Positions 7,765 through 17,229 are shown, numbered from the stretch's first letter. The stretch: DNA of 64,000 bases from SZUA-309 sp965232595 (GCA_965232595.1 OZ246983.1:2480001-2544000); one strand, 5' to 3'. Program-made: numbers and translations. The notes: generated from the sequence alone by a model not told the origin.

Positions 7765-10752
7765 TTGTCCACGCAAACGGATATTCAGGTTCCTTCCCTG
7801 CTGGAGGAGTTCGCCGAGCAACTGCGGGAGCTCTGCGACGCGGCCGGGGTGGTGGTGCTTCTGCATCTCGAGCCGCTGGCAAGGGACAACCTGCTGGTCG
7901 CCTCGGTCGGAAGCCGGTTTGCCCCGGAGATGGCCGATGAGGATTCGGCCTGGTCGTTTGTCCTGGCTCAGCGGGGCCTGGATTCTGAGGCGCTGGAAGC
8001 GGAACGGGTGCGCACGATCGACAGTGCGGATGCCGACAGCCAGCTGTTGTGCCTGCCGCTCTCCAGGATCCTGCGCCGGCCGCAGCTGCGGGCTGTGCGG
8101 AAGGACGAGCGACGTGCCAACCCGCTGGTGGTGAACGCGCCGCGACTGGACGGCACGCTCTGGATATCAATCAGCGGTGCGGCCCATGCCGATCGCCTGC
8201 TGCGACTGTTCGGTGACCTGGATGGCGAGGCGGTCACCGACCGGGAACGACGCCTGGCCCGGTTCGTCTCCCTCTCTGCCCGCCTTGCCTGGCAGGTTTA
8301 CCACCTCAACGAGTCCCTAAGAGATCCGGTCAGCCAGCTGCCGGGTCGCAAGGAGTTCGAAACCTTCCTCTCCAGAGCCCTGATGGCGGCCAGAGACAAC
8401 AATCAGGCGCTGGGCCTGCTGCTGATCAACCCGGACGACTTCGTGCTGGTCAACCATCGGTTTGGCCGCAAGCAGGGTGATCTGGCCGTGCGGGAGATCG
8501 CCGAGCGCCTGCTGGCAGCGGTGCGCGATACCGATGGCCTGTTCAGATACGGCGGCGCGGTTTTTGCGGTGGTGCTGCCGGGCACCGACCTGGATGGCTG
8601 TCGCGGTGCGGCGAGCAAGTATCGAACGCTGCTCTCGGAGACGGCCTATCTCGGCGGTAGCCTCAACCTGAAGTTCAGTATCGGCGGAGCGGTTGCGGAT
8701 CTGGATTACCTCAGCGTCGATTCGCCCGACCAGCTGGACATGGTGCAGCGGGCGGACAACGCCCTGAACCAGACGAAGCTTGCCGGTGGCGGTCGCATGT
8801 TGCTTTCGCCCATGTCCGAACCTGCCGATGGCTTGAGTCACTTTGATCCCCTGAGCGGCATCTTCACCGCCGACGTGGAGAAGGATTACCGGAACATGCT
8901 GCTGCTCTGGGAGGCCGTATCTCTGGTCTCCTCTACCCCGGAACCAGAGAACCTGGCGGCCGAGTTCGTGGACAAGCTCGGCAGCCGATTCCACCCGGAC
9001 CGGTTGGCGCTGTTCAGGAAAAATGACGGCGGTGCGCTGGAGGTGCTCTCCGGCAGCGTCAGGGACGAAGGAAGCGACTCCGGTCGGGCGTCGGCAGCGT
9101 CCGTTGCGCTCTCCGAAGCGCAGCACGATCTGGTCAGAAAAGCGCTGGGCTCCGGTAAGGCGGAGCGGTCTCGGGTGGGTGATGAGACGAGTTACGCCGT
9201 GCCGCTGCTGGCGGATACCAAGGTGGTCGGCTGTCTCTACCTGGACGGCGCGAACCAGCGATTAGCGCTCGATTCCACAGACCTGATGTTCATCGATGCG
9301 CTGGCCAATCAGCTTGCGATTGCGCTGGACCGGGCGGCCCTGTCAGCCAACTGGATACGGGAGAAAGATCAGGAGAGCCGCCAGCTCCGCGAAGAAGTGC
9401 GGCAGCTGCGGCAGGCCATCGAGCCGATCCGCCCGGTTTACGCATCTCAGCAGATGCAGGAGCTGTTGGGCTACGTCACGCGGATTGCGCCGTCCGATGC
9501 GACCGTGCTGATCATCGGTGAGAGCGGTACGGGCAAAGAGATGCTGGCGCAAAGCGTGCATCAGAACAGCCACCGGGCGGACGGCCCCCTGGTCACCGTA
9601 GATTGCGGGGCGATCTCACACACGCTTCTGGAAGCAGAGCTCTTCGGTCACGTCAAAGGCGCCTACACCGGCGCCGAGTCCGCCTCGGAGGGCCGGATCG
9701 CGCAGGCGGACGGCGGCACCCTCTTTCTCGATGAGATCGGCGAGCTGCCGCTCGATCTGCAGAGCAAGCTGCTGCGTTTCGTTCAGGAGCTCGAGTTCAC
9801 CCCGGTGGGCGGTAACAAGACACGCAAAGTGGACGTGCGGATCGTTGCTGCGACCAATCGGGAGCTTGCGGAAGAGGTGGCGGCCGGCAGGTTCCGGCAG
9901 GATCTCTACTACCGCCTGCAGGTCGTGTCGATCACGGCGATCCCGCTGCGGGAGCGGCCGGACGACATCCTGCCGCTGGCGGACGCGTTTCTCGCGCACT
10001 TCGCGGCCCAGCATCAACGTGATTGCGCCGGCTTCTCCAGAGATGCGAAGCAGAAGCTGCTCGCCCACCACTGGCCGGGCAACGTCAGGGAGCTGAAACA
10101 TGCGGTGCTGCGCGCCACGCTGCTGGGTGAAGGTGAGCTGATCGCTGGCGCAGACATCCGCTTGCTGCCGGAAGGAACAGCCGATGCGGTCGAAGCAGCT
10201 GACGCTCCGGTCTCGGAACCAGCCGCCGTGCAGCCGGAGCCTGCTCGTGCCGCTGCAGCCGAGCCCGAGCCGGAGCCCGAAGACGAGATCAGCGTTCAGC
10301 AGGATCCCATTGCGGCGCTGCGCAGCGAGCTTGCCTGGCAGGTCCGCCAGGCGTTGCTCGATAACGGCAAGCGGCCCGTACCCATCGGCCGCTGGCTGCA
10401 GGACGATCTGGTGCTCGCGGTCAGCGGCGCCTGTGGCGATGTCGCTCGCCAGGGCGCGCGGATTGCCGGCGTGCCCGAGTCCACCTTCAGGCGTCAGCTG
10501 GAGAAAGCTCGAAGCGAGGCGGAGTCCGGGCTGGCCGTGCGAACGGACTGCTGGGCCCGCGCGCGTGGGCTGTTGGACGAGCTGGTGGCCACCGGGCTCA
10601 GCGGCGACGGCGGTGATCTGCTGGAAGAAGCGAGGCAAGTGCTGCTCGAGGAAGTGGTGGAACAGGTGGCGGGGAAAAACACGGTGGGGGCTGCGCTGAT
10701 GGGCGTGACGCCGCCAACCTTCAAACGCTGGTTGGGTGGGATGGCCGCATGA
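7765..10752 (+). CDS. sigma54-interacting regulator with degenerate GGDEF and GAF domains
   Basis: This 995-residue regulator has an unusual layout. A GGDEF-like domain lies around residues 185-345, with GGAVF at 263-267 instead of GGDEF, so it should not make c-di-GMP but could bind nucleotide. A GAF-like region follows to about 535. An AAA+ sigma54-activator domain has Walker A GESGTGKE at 585-592, GAYTGA at 632-637 (a known variant of GAFTGA) and GGTLFLDEIGEL at 650-661. An acidic linker and a helix-turn-helix-like C-terminus (AALMGVTPPTFKRWL) end it. The start is TTG after AAAGGGA. The next gene, a diguanylate cyclase, overlaps by four bases, implying a shared pathway. Confidence 0.9.
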   Translation: MSTQTDIQVPSLLEEFAEQLRELCDAAGVVVLLHLEPLARDNLLVASVGSRFAPEMADEDSAWSFVLAQRGLDSEALEAERVRTIDSADADSQLLCLPLSRILRRPQLRAVRKDERRANPLVVNAPRLDGTLWISISGAAHADRLLRLFGDLDGEAVTDRERRLARFVSLSARLAWQVYHLNESLRDPVSQLPGRKEFETFLSRALMAARDNNQALGLLLINPDDFVLVNHRFGRKQGDLAVREIAERLLAAVRDTDGLFRYGGAVFAVVLPGTDLDGCRGAASKYRTLLSETAYLGGSLNLKFSIGGAVADLDYLSVDSPDQLDMVQRADNALNQTKLAGGGRMLLSPMSEPADGLSHFDPLSGIFTADVEKDYRNMLLLWEAVSLVSSTPEPENLAAEFVDKLGSRFHPDRLALFRKNDGGALEVLSGSVRDEGSDSGRASAASVALSEAQHDLVRKALGSGKAERSRVGDETSYAVPLLADTKVVGCLYLDGANQRLALDSTDLMFIDALANQLAIALDRAALSANWIREKDQESRQLREEVRQLRQAIEPIRPVYASQQMQELLGYVTRIAPSDATVLIIGESGTGKEMLAQSVHQNSHRADGPLVTVDCGAISHTLLEAELFGHVKGAYTGAESASEGRIAQADGGTLFLDEIGELPLDLQSKLLRFVQELEFTPVGGNKTRKVDVRIVAATNRELAEEVAAGRFRQDLYYRLQVVSITAIPLRERPDDILPLADAFLAHFAAQHQRDCAGFSRDAKQKLLAHHWPGNVRELKHAVLRATLLGEGELIAGADIRLLPEGTADAVEAADAPVSEPAAVQPEPARAAAAEPEPEPEDEISVQQDPIAALRSELAWQVRQALLDNGKRPVPIGRWLQDDLVLAVSGACGDVARQGARIAGVPESTFRRQLEKARSEAESGLAVRTDCWARARGLLDELVATGLSGDGGDLLEEARQVLLEEVVEQVAGKNTVGAALMGVTPPTFKRWLGGMAA

Positions 10753-13700
10753 AAAGTAGCAAGCCCAGGGCGAAGCAAGGCCTGATCTTCAGCATCGTGT
10801 GTCTCTTCACCGCCACAGGCGCCGCAGCCGTCACCCTGGAATCGATCCAGGCTGATGTGCAGCGGCGGAACCTGCAGTTCAGCCACCTGACCACTGAATC
10901 CGGCCTCTCTCAGGATATGGTCTACGACATCGTCCAGGATCGCAGCGGCTTCATCTGGATCGCCACTCAGGAAGGGTTGAACCGGTACGACGGCCACGAG
11001 GTGATCGCCTACGAGCACTTCCGCACCGATCCCGGCTCCCTGTCCCACGACTTCATCTGGTCGCTGATGATCGATCGAGCGGGCGCGCTCTGGGTCGGCA
11101 CCGGCCAGGGAGTAAACCGCTACGACCCGAGCCTGGACCGCTTCGACCGACATCCCTTTGCCGAGGGCCGGTTGCCTGAAGTCCCCGTGCACGCGATGTT
11201 GCAGACCCGGGATGGGCACTACTGGATCGGCACCGCCGGTGCTGGCCTTTACAGAGTAAGAGGCAGCGCAGGCGCGTTGGAGCACTTCAGCGCTGGTAAC
11301 GAGCAGATGGCGTTGCCGGACGACACCGTCCTGTCGCTGCTCGAGGATCGGAAAGGCAACCTCTGGATAGGCACCGAGAAGGCGGGGCTGCTTCGTTTTG
11401 ATCAGGTGCTCGGCGAGTTCGTGCAGCAGGGCAGCCGGGATGAGACCAGCGAGCAGTTTCTCGGCAATGAAATCAGAGCGATCCATGAAGACAGCCTCGG
11501 CTTCATCTGGATCGGCTCCGGTGCCCACGGCGCCAGCCGCGTCGACCCGCGCACCGGTCGAATCGAGCGCTTCCGGCACGATCCTCAGAACCTTCGGAGC
11601 CTGGCTGACGACAAGGTGCGGGACGTGCTCCAGGACCCGCATGGAACCATCTGGCTGGCCACCAACAACGGGCTGTCGGAGTGGCGCGAGCGTGAGCGGG
11701 CCTTCGTCAACTATGGCAGCGAGGAAAAGGACGCGCGGTCGCTGCTGAACGACCACCTGCTGGTGCTGTTTTCGGATGCTGCCGGCGTGCTCTGGGTAGG
11801 TTCCTGGGAAGGCGTCAGCCGCTGGAACTACTTCAGCGACACCTTCACCTACTACCGCGCCCTGGAAGGGGTGTTGCCAGGCGACGAGGTGACCGGCGTT
11901 GCTGAGAGCGCAGACGGCAGCCTCTGGGTTTCCACCTACGGAACCGGCCTGGCGAGGTTGAACCCCACGACGGGGGCGCACGCGTTTTATCGGTATGACC
12001 CGGCAGATCCGGCTTCGCTGCCGGACGACAAAGTGATGACCGTTTACGTAGACCCGTCGGACCAGGTCTGGGTGGGAACCCGGGAAGGCGGGCTGGCGCG
12101 TCTCGACAGGGTGACGCAACGCTTCGAGCGTTTTGCGCATGACCCGGACGACCCGACTTCCCTGTCTGCCAACGCCGTTGCAGGCCTGCACGCCGATGCA
12201 ACCGGCACGCTCTGGGTGGCCACCTTCGGAGGGGGTCTCAACCGCATGCGCCCGGATGGCTCCTTCGAGCATTTTCGCCACTCTCCGGAAGTGCCCACCT
12301 CCATCAGCGGCGCTCGTGTGGTGAGCCTGGCCGAGGATGGTGAGGGCGGGCTGCTCGTCGGCACCTTTGGTGCCGGGCTGAATCACCTTGATCTGGCGAG
12401 CGGCGAGTTCCGCCGCTTCGCTACCCTCGAAACACAGGTGTCGACTGGATCGGATCGCCTGAACATCGATTCCATCGTGGATGTGGTGATAGATCCTTTC
12501 GGCAAGGTCTGGCTTGCCACCATGGGCACGGGGCTCGTCCGGGTGGACGAGTTTACCGATGAGGGCCTGCTCAGAGGTGCCGTGTTCCTCAAGGACGACG
12601 GCATGCCTACGGACACTTTTTACGCGATGTTGCCGGGTGATCGAGGCGAGCTCTGGTTGAGCAGCAACCGGGGATTAGTGCGCTTCGAACCTGCGTCCGG
12701 TTCGGTCCGGCACTTTGACAGCCGCAACGGTCTGCGGCTGGACGAGTTCAACTCCGGCGCGCTGCGCAGCCGCTCCGGCCGGCTGCTGTTCGGTTCCAGA
12801 GCGGGACTGGTTGGCTTTTATCCCGGAGAGCTGCCTGCCAACGGCCATCTGCCCAGCATCTACCTCGAGGCGCAATCGAGAACCGAGACGATCGGCAGGG
12901 CAAACTCCCGGGAGGCGGCAGCCGGCGTGCAGCTGAGCTACCTGGATCAGTTCCTGGCGTTCGATTTCGTGGCGCTGGACTTCATGTCGCCGGACAAGAA
13001 TCAGTACCGCTACCAGCTGGAAGGCTTCGATGCCGATTGGGTGGAGGCGGACGAGTTTCGTCGGGCGGTCTACACCAACCTTCCGGCCGGTGAGTTTGTG
13101 TTCCGGGTCCAGGCTTCGAACAACGATGGCCTGTGGAACCGGCAAGGCGCCAGCCTGCCGGTCACCGTGGTGCCGGCGCCCTGGCATACCTGGTGGGCTT
13201 ACCTCGGCTACGCCTGCCTGATTTCTGTAGCGATCTTCCTGCTGGCCAGGCGGCAGCAGCTGAAGCTGCGCCGGGAAAGCGAGCAGCGATTGCTGCTGGA
13301 GGAGGAGGTGGGCATTCGCACCCAGGAGCTGGCGGCGCGCAACGCCGAGCTCGAGGAGCTCAACGATCGCCTGGCGGAAGCCAGCGTCACCGACTCGCTC
13401 ACCGGGCTCCGCAACCGGCGCTACGTGGACCAGTTCATCAACTCCGAAGTTTCGCTGTTCGAGCGGAACAAGAAAGAAGATCAGCCCGAGGACGCGGACG
13501 CCAGCGAAAGCACTCGAACCATGTTCTTCATGATGATCGATCTCGACGGCTTCAAGCTGATCAACGACCAGAACGGGCACAACGCCGGCGACGCGGCCCT
13601 GATTCAGGTGAAGGACATCCTCGAGTCGTGCAGCCGGGAAGCAGACACGCTGATCCGCTGGGGTGGGGACGAGTTCATGGTCATTGGTTTCTCATCCGGC

Positions 13701-14072
13701 TTTTTCGGGGTGAAGATCCTCGCCGAGCGGATCCGGGAAGCCATTGCCAGCCACCGGTATGACCTGGGCAATGGCCAGTTCGGGCGGCTATCCGCTTCGA
13801 TCGGGATCGCTCCCTACCCGCTGGTGGAGGAGCGTGAGCAGTTCTGCGGCTGGGAAACGGTGGTGGGCGTCGCCGATCAGGCGGCCTACATCGCCAAGGC
13901 CAGCGGCAGAAACGCCTGGGTCAGCCTCTCCGGCACGGAGCACCTGGACGCTCAGCGACTAATGCAGATGTGCACCGATCTGGCGGAGTTCGTCGAGCGT
14001 GGGGTGATTCAGGTCGACAGCTCCATCGAGACCGGGCTGGTGCTGCCAGATCGGAGCGGGGCTGCTGCCTGA
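10749..14072 (+). CDS. beta-propeller sensor diguanylate cyclase
   Basis: The 1107-residue protein begins with a signal peptide (LIFSIVCLFTATGAAA). It continues with many two-component-regulator propeller repeats (for example GFIWIATQEGLNRYDG and TLWVATFGGGLNRM) to about residue 690. A Y_Y_Y domain follows (YRYQLEGFDADW), then one membrane helix near 814-836, a coiled coil, and a GGDEF domain with intact GGDEF at 972-976. I infer a periplasmic sensor that drives cytoplasmic c-di-GMP synthesis. Its ATG overlaps the stop of the sigma54 regulator (ATGA), so the two are translationally coupled. An insert of charged residues precedes the first GGDEF strand. Confidence 0.94.
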   Translation: MKSSKPRAKQGLIFSIVCLFTATGAAAVTLESIQADVQRRNLQFSHLTTESGLSQDMVYDIVQDRSGFIWIATQEGLNRYDGHEVIAYEHFRTDPGSLSHDFIWSLMIDRAGALWVGTGQGVNRYDPSLDRFDRHPFAEGRLPEVPVHAMLQTRDGHYWIGTAGAGLYRVRGSAGALEHFSAGNEQMALPDDTVLSLLEDRKGNLWIGTEKAGLLRFDQVLGEFVQQGSRDETSEQFLGNEIRAIHEDSLGFIWIGSGAHGASRVDPRTGRIERFRHDPQNLRSLADDKVRDVLQDPHGTIWLATNNGLSEWRERERAFVNYGSEEKDARSLLNDHLLVLFSDAAGVLWVGSWEGVSRWNYFSDTFTYYRALEGVLPGDEVTGVAESADGSLWVSTYGTGLARLNPTTGAHAFYRYDPADPASLPDDKVMTVYVDPSDQVWVGTREGGLARLDRVTQRFERFAHDPDDPTSLSANAVAGLHADATGTLWVATFGGGLNRMRPDGSFEHFRHSPEVPTSISGARVVSLAEDGEGGLLVGTFGAGLNHLDLASGEFRRFATLETQVSTGSDRLNIDSIVDVVIDPFGKVWLATMGTGLVRVDEFTDEGLLRGAVFLKDDGMPTDTFYAMLPGDRGELWLSSNRGLVRFEPASGSVRHFDSRNGLRLDEFNSGALRSRSGRLLFGSRAGLVGFYPGELPANGHLPSIYLEAQSRTETIGRANSREAAAGVQLSYLDQFLAFDFVALDFMSPDKNQYRYQLEGFDADWVEADEFRRAVYTNLPAGEFVFRVQASNNDGLWNRQGASLPVTVVPAPWHTWWAYLGYACLISVAIFLLARRQQLKLRRESEQRLLLEEEVGIRTQELAARNAELEELNDRLAEASVTDSLTGLRNRRYVDQFINSEVSLFERNKKEDQPEDADASESTRTMFFMMIDLDGFKLINDQNGHNAGDAALIQVKDILESCSREADTLIRWGGDEFMVIGFSSGFFGVKILAERIREAIASHRYDLGNGQFGRLSASIGIAPYPLVEEREQFCGWETVVGVADQAAYIAKASGRNAWVSLSGTEHLDAQRLMQMCTDLAEFVERGVIQVDSSIETGLVLPDRSGAAA

Positions 14073-14073
14073 C

Positions 14074-14099
14074 GGTCCGGGCCCGAGCGGGCCCGAACC
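14074..14099. terminator. strong hairpin between convergent signalling genes
   Basis: An 11-base-pair stem with one mismatch (arms GGTCCGGGCCC and GGGCCCGAACC, loop GAGC) fills the gap between the diguanylate cyclase and the EAL gene, which converge here. A short CTCTTTT run follows slightly further on the plus strand. A role in termination for one or both genes is inferred. Confidence 0.5.
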
Positions 14100-14111
14100 C
14101 GGCGGCTCTTT

Positions 14112-15023
14112 TCAACCGGTCTTTCTGACCTCGCGGGCGAAGTCACGGATGGCCGGCGCATCCATCGGCTTGGCGAACAGGAAACCCTGGCCGAGGTCGC
14201 AGCCCAGATCGGCCAGCAGGGCGTTCTGCGCATCGGTCTCTACGCCTTCGCCGACGGTCGTCATCCCCAGTTCCTGGGCCATCTGCAGGAGGTGCTTGAC
14301 GACGTGGCGAGCCGTGCTTTCTTCCGGCAGGCGGCTGACCATCGAGCGGTCGAGCTTGACCGTATCGATGGGCAGCTCGGCGATGTAGGCGACGGATGAG
14401 TAACCGGTGCCAAAGTCGTCGATGGCAAGCCGGGCGCCCATGGCGGACAGGGTGCGCAGGATGCGCATGCCCGGGCCCTCTGAGTTCAGTGCCTGGCGCT
14501 CGGTCAGCTCGAACTCCAGATCGCTCGGCTTGATACCGAAAGTGAGGATCGTCGCCTGCAGGTACTGGGGCAGATCGTGATCGATATTGATCTGGTGGGC
14601 GGAGAGGTTGATGGACACCCGCTGGATGTTCAGCCCGTCGGCGCGCCATTGGGCCAGATCCCGGCAGGCAGCGTGGATGACCTGCCTGCTCAGCGGCGCG
14701 ATCAGGCCGCTCTCTTCTGCTTCGTGGATGAAGCGGTCTGGGTAGACGAGCTCGCCTTTGCGGTTTTTCAGTCGCACCAGCGCCTCGACGCCGATGATCT
14801 CGCCGCTCGCCATGTCGTATTGCGGCTGGTAGTGGTTGACCAGCTTGCCCTCGGAGAGGGCAAGCCAGAGCTCGGCCAGCACCGTTTCCCGATCGTCGCT
14901 CGTTGCCAGACTGGGCTGGTCAGCGATGCCGGCGGCTTTCTGCCGGAACGGCACGATGGTCGCACGGTGTGCCAGCGCCTCGGAGGTCGGGTTGTCCAGA
15001 TGGGGAGTGTCTTGCTTGCTCAT
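14112..15023 (-). CDS. EAL-domain c-di-GMP phosphodiesterase
   Basis: This 303-residue cytoplasmic protein is a stand-alone EAL domain with a 50-residue N-terminal tail. Catalytic and metal residues are all present: E80 of EAL (GVEALVRL), N139 in INLSAHQ, E172 in FELTERQ, DD at 202-203 in IDDFGTGYSS, K223 in KLDRSMV and E259/E262 in GEGVET. It should therefore hydrolyse c-di-GMP to pGpG. It faces the diguanylate cyclase and lies 25 bases downstream of the subtilisin gene on the same strand, which links protease and c-di-GMP turnover. The start follows GAAGGAGA. Confidence 0.94.
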   Translation of the reverse strand: MSKQDTPHLDNPTSEALAHRATIVPFRQKAAGIADQPSLATSDDRETVLAELWLALSEGKLVNHYQPQYDMASGEIIGVEALVRLKNRKGELVYPDRFIHEAEESGLIAPLSRQVIHAACRDLAQWRADGLNIQRVSINLSAHQINIDHDLPQYLQATILTFGIKPSDLEFELTERQALNSEGPGMRILRTLSAMGARLAIDDFGTGYSSVAYIAELPIDTVKLDRSMVSRLPEESTARHVVKHLLQMAQELGMTTVGEGVETDAQNALLADLGCDLGQGFLFAKPMDAPAIRDFAREVRKTG

Positions 15024-15048
15024 GTTGGTTCTCCTTCTCTGTGCCGAC

Positions 15049-17022
15049 TCAGTCGTCGAGCTCGCTGGCGGGTACCGCAGACGGGTCGAGCTGCGGCTGG
15101 GCTTGCGAGGTGTCGTCGTTCAGAGCGAAGGCTTCAGCGTGCTCGGCGTACAGCGGATCCGTGTTTTCAACCGTATCCGCCCAGAGCCAGCCGTCTGCCC
15201 AGAGCCAGCCGTCGGCCCAGAGGTAGCCATCGGCCCAGAGCCAGCCGTCGGCCCAGAGCCAGCCATCGGCCCAGAGCCAGCCATCGGCCCAGAGCCAGCC
15301 GTCGGCCTGCATGTAGCTGTCTGCCCAGAGCCAGCCGTCGGCCCAGAGCCAACCGTTGGCCCACTCGGCATCACCCCAGAGCTCGGCGGTGTCTTCGACC
15401 ATGATGGCGGGTCCGTCTTCGGCGCGAGCCATCAGCGGAGACAGCGCCTCGGTGCTCATGTGACCGGTCTCGGCGAGCGCGGCCCGCACATCGATGACAC
15501 CGGTACCAGCGGTCGTCGCATCCGCAGCGATCTTCCGCGTTGAGCGCATCAGGCGCGCTTTGACCGTGGACGGGCTCAGAGACGGATCCTGGGTCAGCAT
15601 CAGGGCGACGGTGCCGGAGACGAAACCGGCGGCCATGCTGGTGCCGGACAGCTCCATGTAGCGATCGCCGCAGCTCTCGCTGCAGGGGGCGCTGTAGCCA
15701 CTCGCCTGCTTCTTCTGCTGCTTCAGGTAGGAAGTCGGCTCCGAGGCGGCGATGAATCGATTGCCCGGGGCAACCAGATCCGGCTTCAGCACGTGGTCAC
15801 CGAGGGTCGGACCTTGCGATGAGTAGGTGGACACGTAGTCGTCGCTGAAGTCGCTGCCGGTGCCGGAGTCAGTGAGCGAACCCACCGTGATGACTTTGCG
15901 GCTGTTGCCCGGGCTGGTGATGGTGAAGTGGCCGTCCCGACCGTAGTTGCCGGCTGAGACCACAACCACGTAGCCGGCGTCCCAGACCGCTTCCACGGCG
16001 AGGACGAGGGGGTCGGTCGTGTTGCTTTCATCGATGCCCTTGCCCAGCGACAGGTTCACCACGCGAACGTTGCGGCTGCTGCCGTTGGCGAGGATCCAGT
16101 CCAGGCCGGCGATCACGTCGCCGACGGTGCCGCGGCCATCGTCACCGAGCACCCGCAGAGAGAGCACACGACCGTTCTCCGCGACGCCCTCGAAAACGCT
16201 GCTGGAGCGGTCGCCGTCGCCCACGGCCACACCGGCGACGTGGGTGCCGTGACCAAACGGATCCAGGCTGCTCGAGGTGAGGCTCAGGCTGGAGTCATCA
16301 TCATCATCGTCGTCGTGCGACCGCGTGCTTGCGGTCTGACAGCCGCTGCTGTTGGTGACCGCGAGGCGGCAGTCGCCGCGATAGGTGACCGCGAGGTCTG
16401 AGTGACTGGCGATGCCGGTATCGAGAATTGCGATGACGGTGCTGTAGCCGGCGCGAGGCAGCTGGCTGGAGTCGGTGCCACCCCAGCTGCTCATGGGCAG
16501 GTTGGCGGTTTCCCTGGCCGATACGGAAGCGGCTTCCACCTGCTCATTCAAGGAGAGTCGCTTAACACCCTCGAGCTGAGAAAGGCTGGCCAGCAGTCCG
16601 GCCGGTGCCGTCAGCTCCACCATCTTCAGGGATTGGTAGCTGCGCTTGATCACCGCGCCTTGAGCCATCGCGTTTTCGAGCGCAGCGTGCGCTGCCGCGT
16701 CCTCATAAGAAACGATCAGCGAAACGGCATCGCTGCCACCGCGCAGGGCGAGCTGCTGAACCTTGGGGCTCATCTTCTCGAGCGCTTCTGCCCCGGGCAC
16801 TGCGCTGGCCGTCAGGCTGACAACGCGCTCGACGGCAGGTGCCAGTTGGGACGGATGGTTGGCTTCGATAGCGTTCGGCTGTGCCGGTACCGTCGTGCCA
16901 GTGGTAGCCGCTGTCGTCTGATCAGCTGACGGCGCGTCAGTCCGATCATAGAGACCTGCAACGACGATCAGAATCGTCGCCGTCAGGGTGGCTAGCAGTT
17001 GAAGTGAAGCTCGCTTCTTCAT
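15049..17022 (-). CDS. secreted subtilisin-like serine protease with Trp-rich C-terminal repeats
   Basis: The 657-residue product has a basic signal or anchor segment (LLATLTATILIVVAGL). A probable inhibitor-type propeptide spans about 60-165. The S8 catalytic domain carries Asp201 (AILDTGI), His258 (GHGTHVAG), Asn359 (SAGNYG) and Ser462 (SGTSMAAG). Seven consecutive Asp residues sit just before the His block and could bind calcium. After the protease domain come eleven hexapeptides of the type WLWADG, then a 40-residue tail. I placed the start at MKKRAS, preceded by GGAAGAAG, rather than an ATG 33 codons upstream. The gene is probably co-transcribed with the EAL gene. Active protease is very likely; the repeat function is unknown. 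Confidence 0.92.
   Translation of the reverse strand: MKKRASLQLLATLTATILIVVAGLYDRTDAPSADQTTAATTGTTVPAQPNAIEANHPSQLAPAVERVVSLTASAVPGAEALEKMSPKVQQLALRGGSDAVSLIVSYEDAAAHAALENAMAQGAVIKRSYQSLKMVELTAPAGLLASLSQLEGVKRLSLNEQVEAASVSARETANLPMSSWGGTDSSQLPRAGYSTVIAILDTGIASHSDLAVTYRGDCRLAVTNSSGCQTASTRSHDDDDDDDSSLSLTSSSLDPFGHGTHVAGVAVGDGDRSSSVFEGVAENGRVLSLRVLGDDGRGTVGDVIAGLDWILANGSSRNVRVVNLSLGKGIDESNTTDPLVLAVEAVWDAGYVVVVSAGNYGRDGHFTITSPGNSRKVITVGSLTDSGTGSDFSDDYVSTYSSQGPTLGDHVLKPDLVAPGNRFIAASEPTSYLKQQKKQASGYSAPCSESCGDRYMELSGTSMAAGFVSGTVALMLTQDPSLSPSTVKARLMRSTRKIAADATTAGTGVIDVRAALAETGHMSTEALSPLMARAEDGPAIMVEDTAELWGDAEWANGWLWADGWLWADSYMQADGWLWADGWLWADGWLWADGWLWADGYLWADGWLWADGWLWADTVENTDPLYAEHAEAFALNDDTSQAQPQLDPSAVPASELDD
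15172..15369 (-). repeat. 18-bp coding tandem repeat (WLWADG units)
   Basis: Eleven 18-base units encode hexapeptides. Seven read WLWADG, WLWADS or WLWADT with nearly identical codons, and others are variants (AEWANG, YMQADG, YLWADG). Copies differ mainly at GCC/GCG and GAC/GAT, so the array looks like a recently expanded minisatellite. It is within the protease gene and keeps frame. Confidence 0.95.
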
Positions 17023-17185
17023 CGCTTCTTCCTTGCGGTCGATTAAATTTGCTGGGAAGACAGGTGCGATTGCTGTGCCAACCGGGTCCGGATCGGTGTG
17101 AGGAAAGGTAAGCGGCGGCAAAGCCGCTGATCACGCGGCATCCCGGCGCGATGTGGGAATTGTGCGAATCGACGCTCACATCAGC

Positions 17186-17229
17186 CATACACCGCAATTT
17201 TTGAGGGTCGGGAGAAATTCCGGTGTATG
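17186..17229. promoter_or_regulatory. inverted repeat upstream of the protease gene
   Basis: Arms CATACACCGcAATTT and AAATTcCGGTGTATG pair over 15 positions with one mismatch around a 14-base centre. The element sits in the 290-base gap between the cupin stop and the protease start. There is no T-run, so an operator or mRNA structure is more likely than a simple terminator; this is inference. Apart from it I see nothing definite in the gap. Confidence 0.5.

Noticed and set aside
15172..15369. CRISPR-like array
   Set aside because: Units are contiguous 18-base coding repeats without spacers and keep the protease frame.
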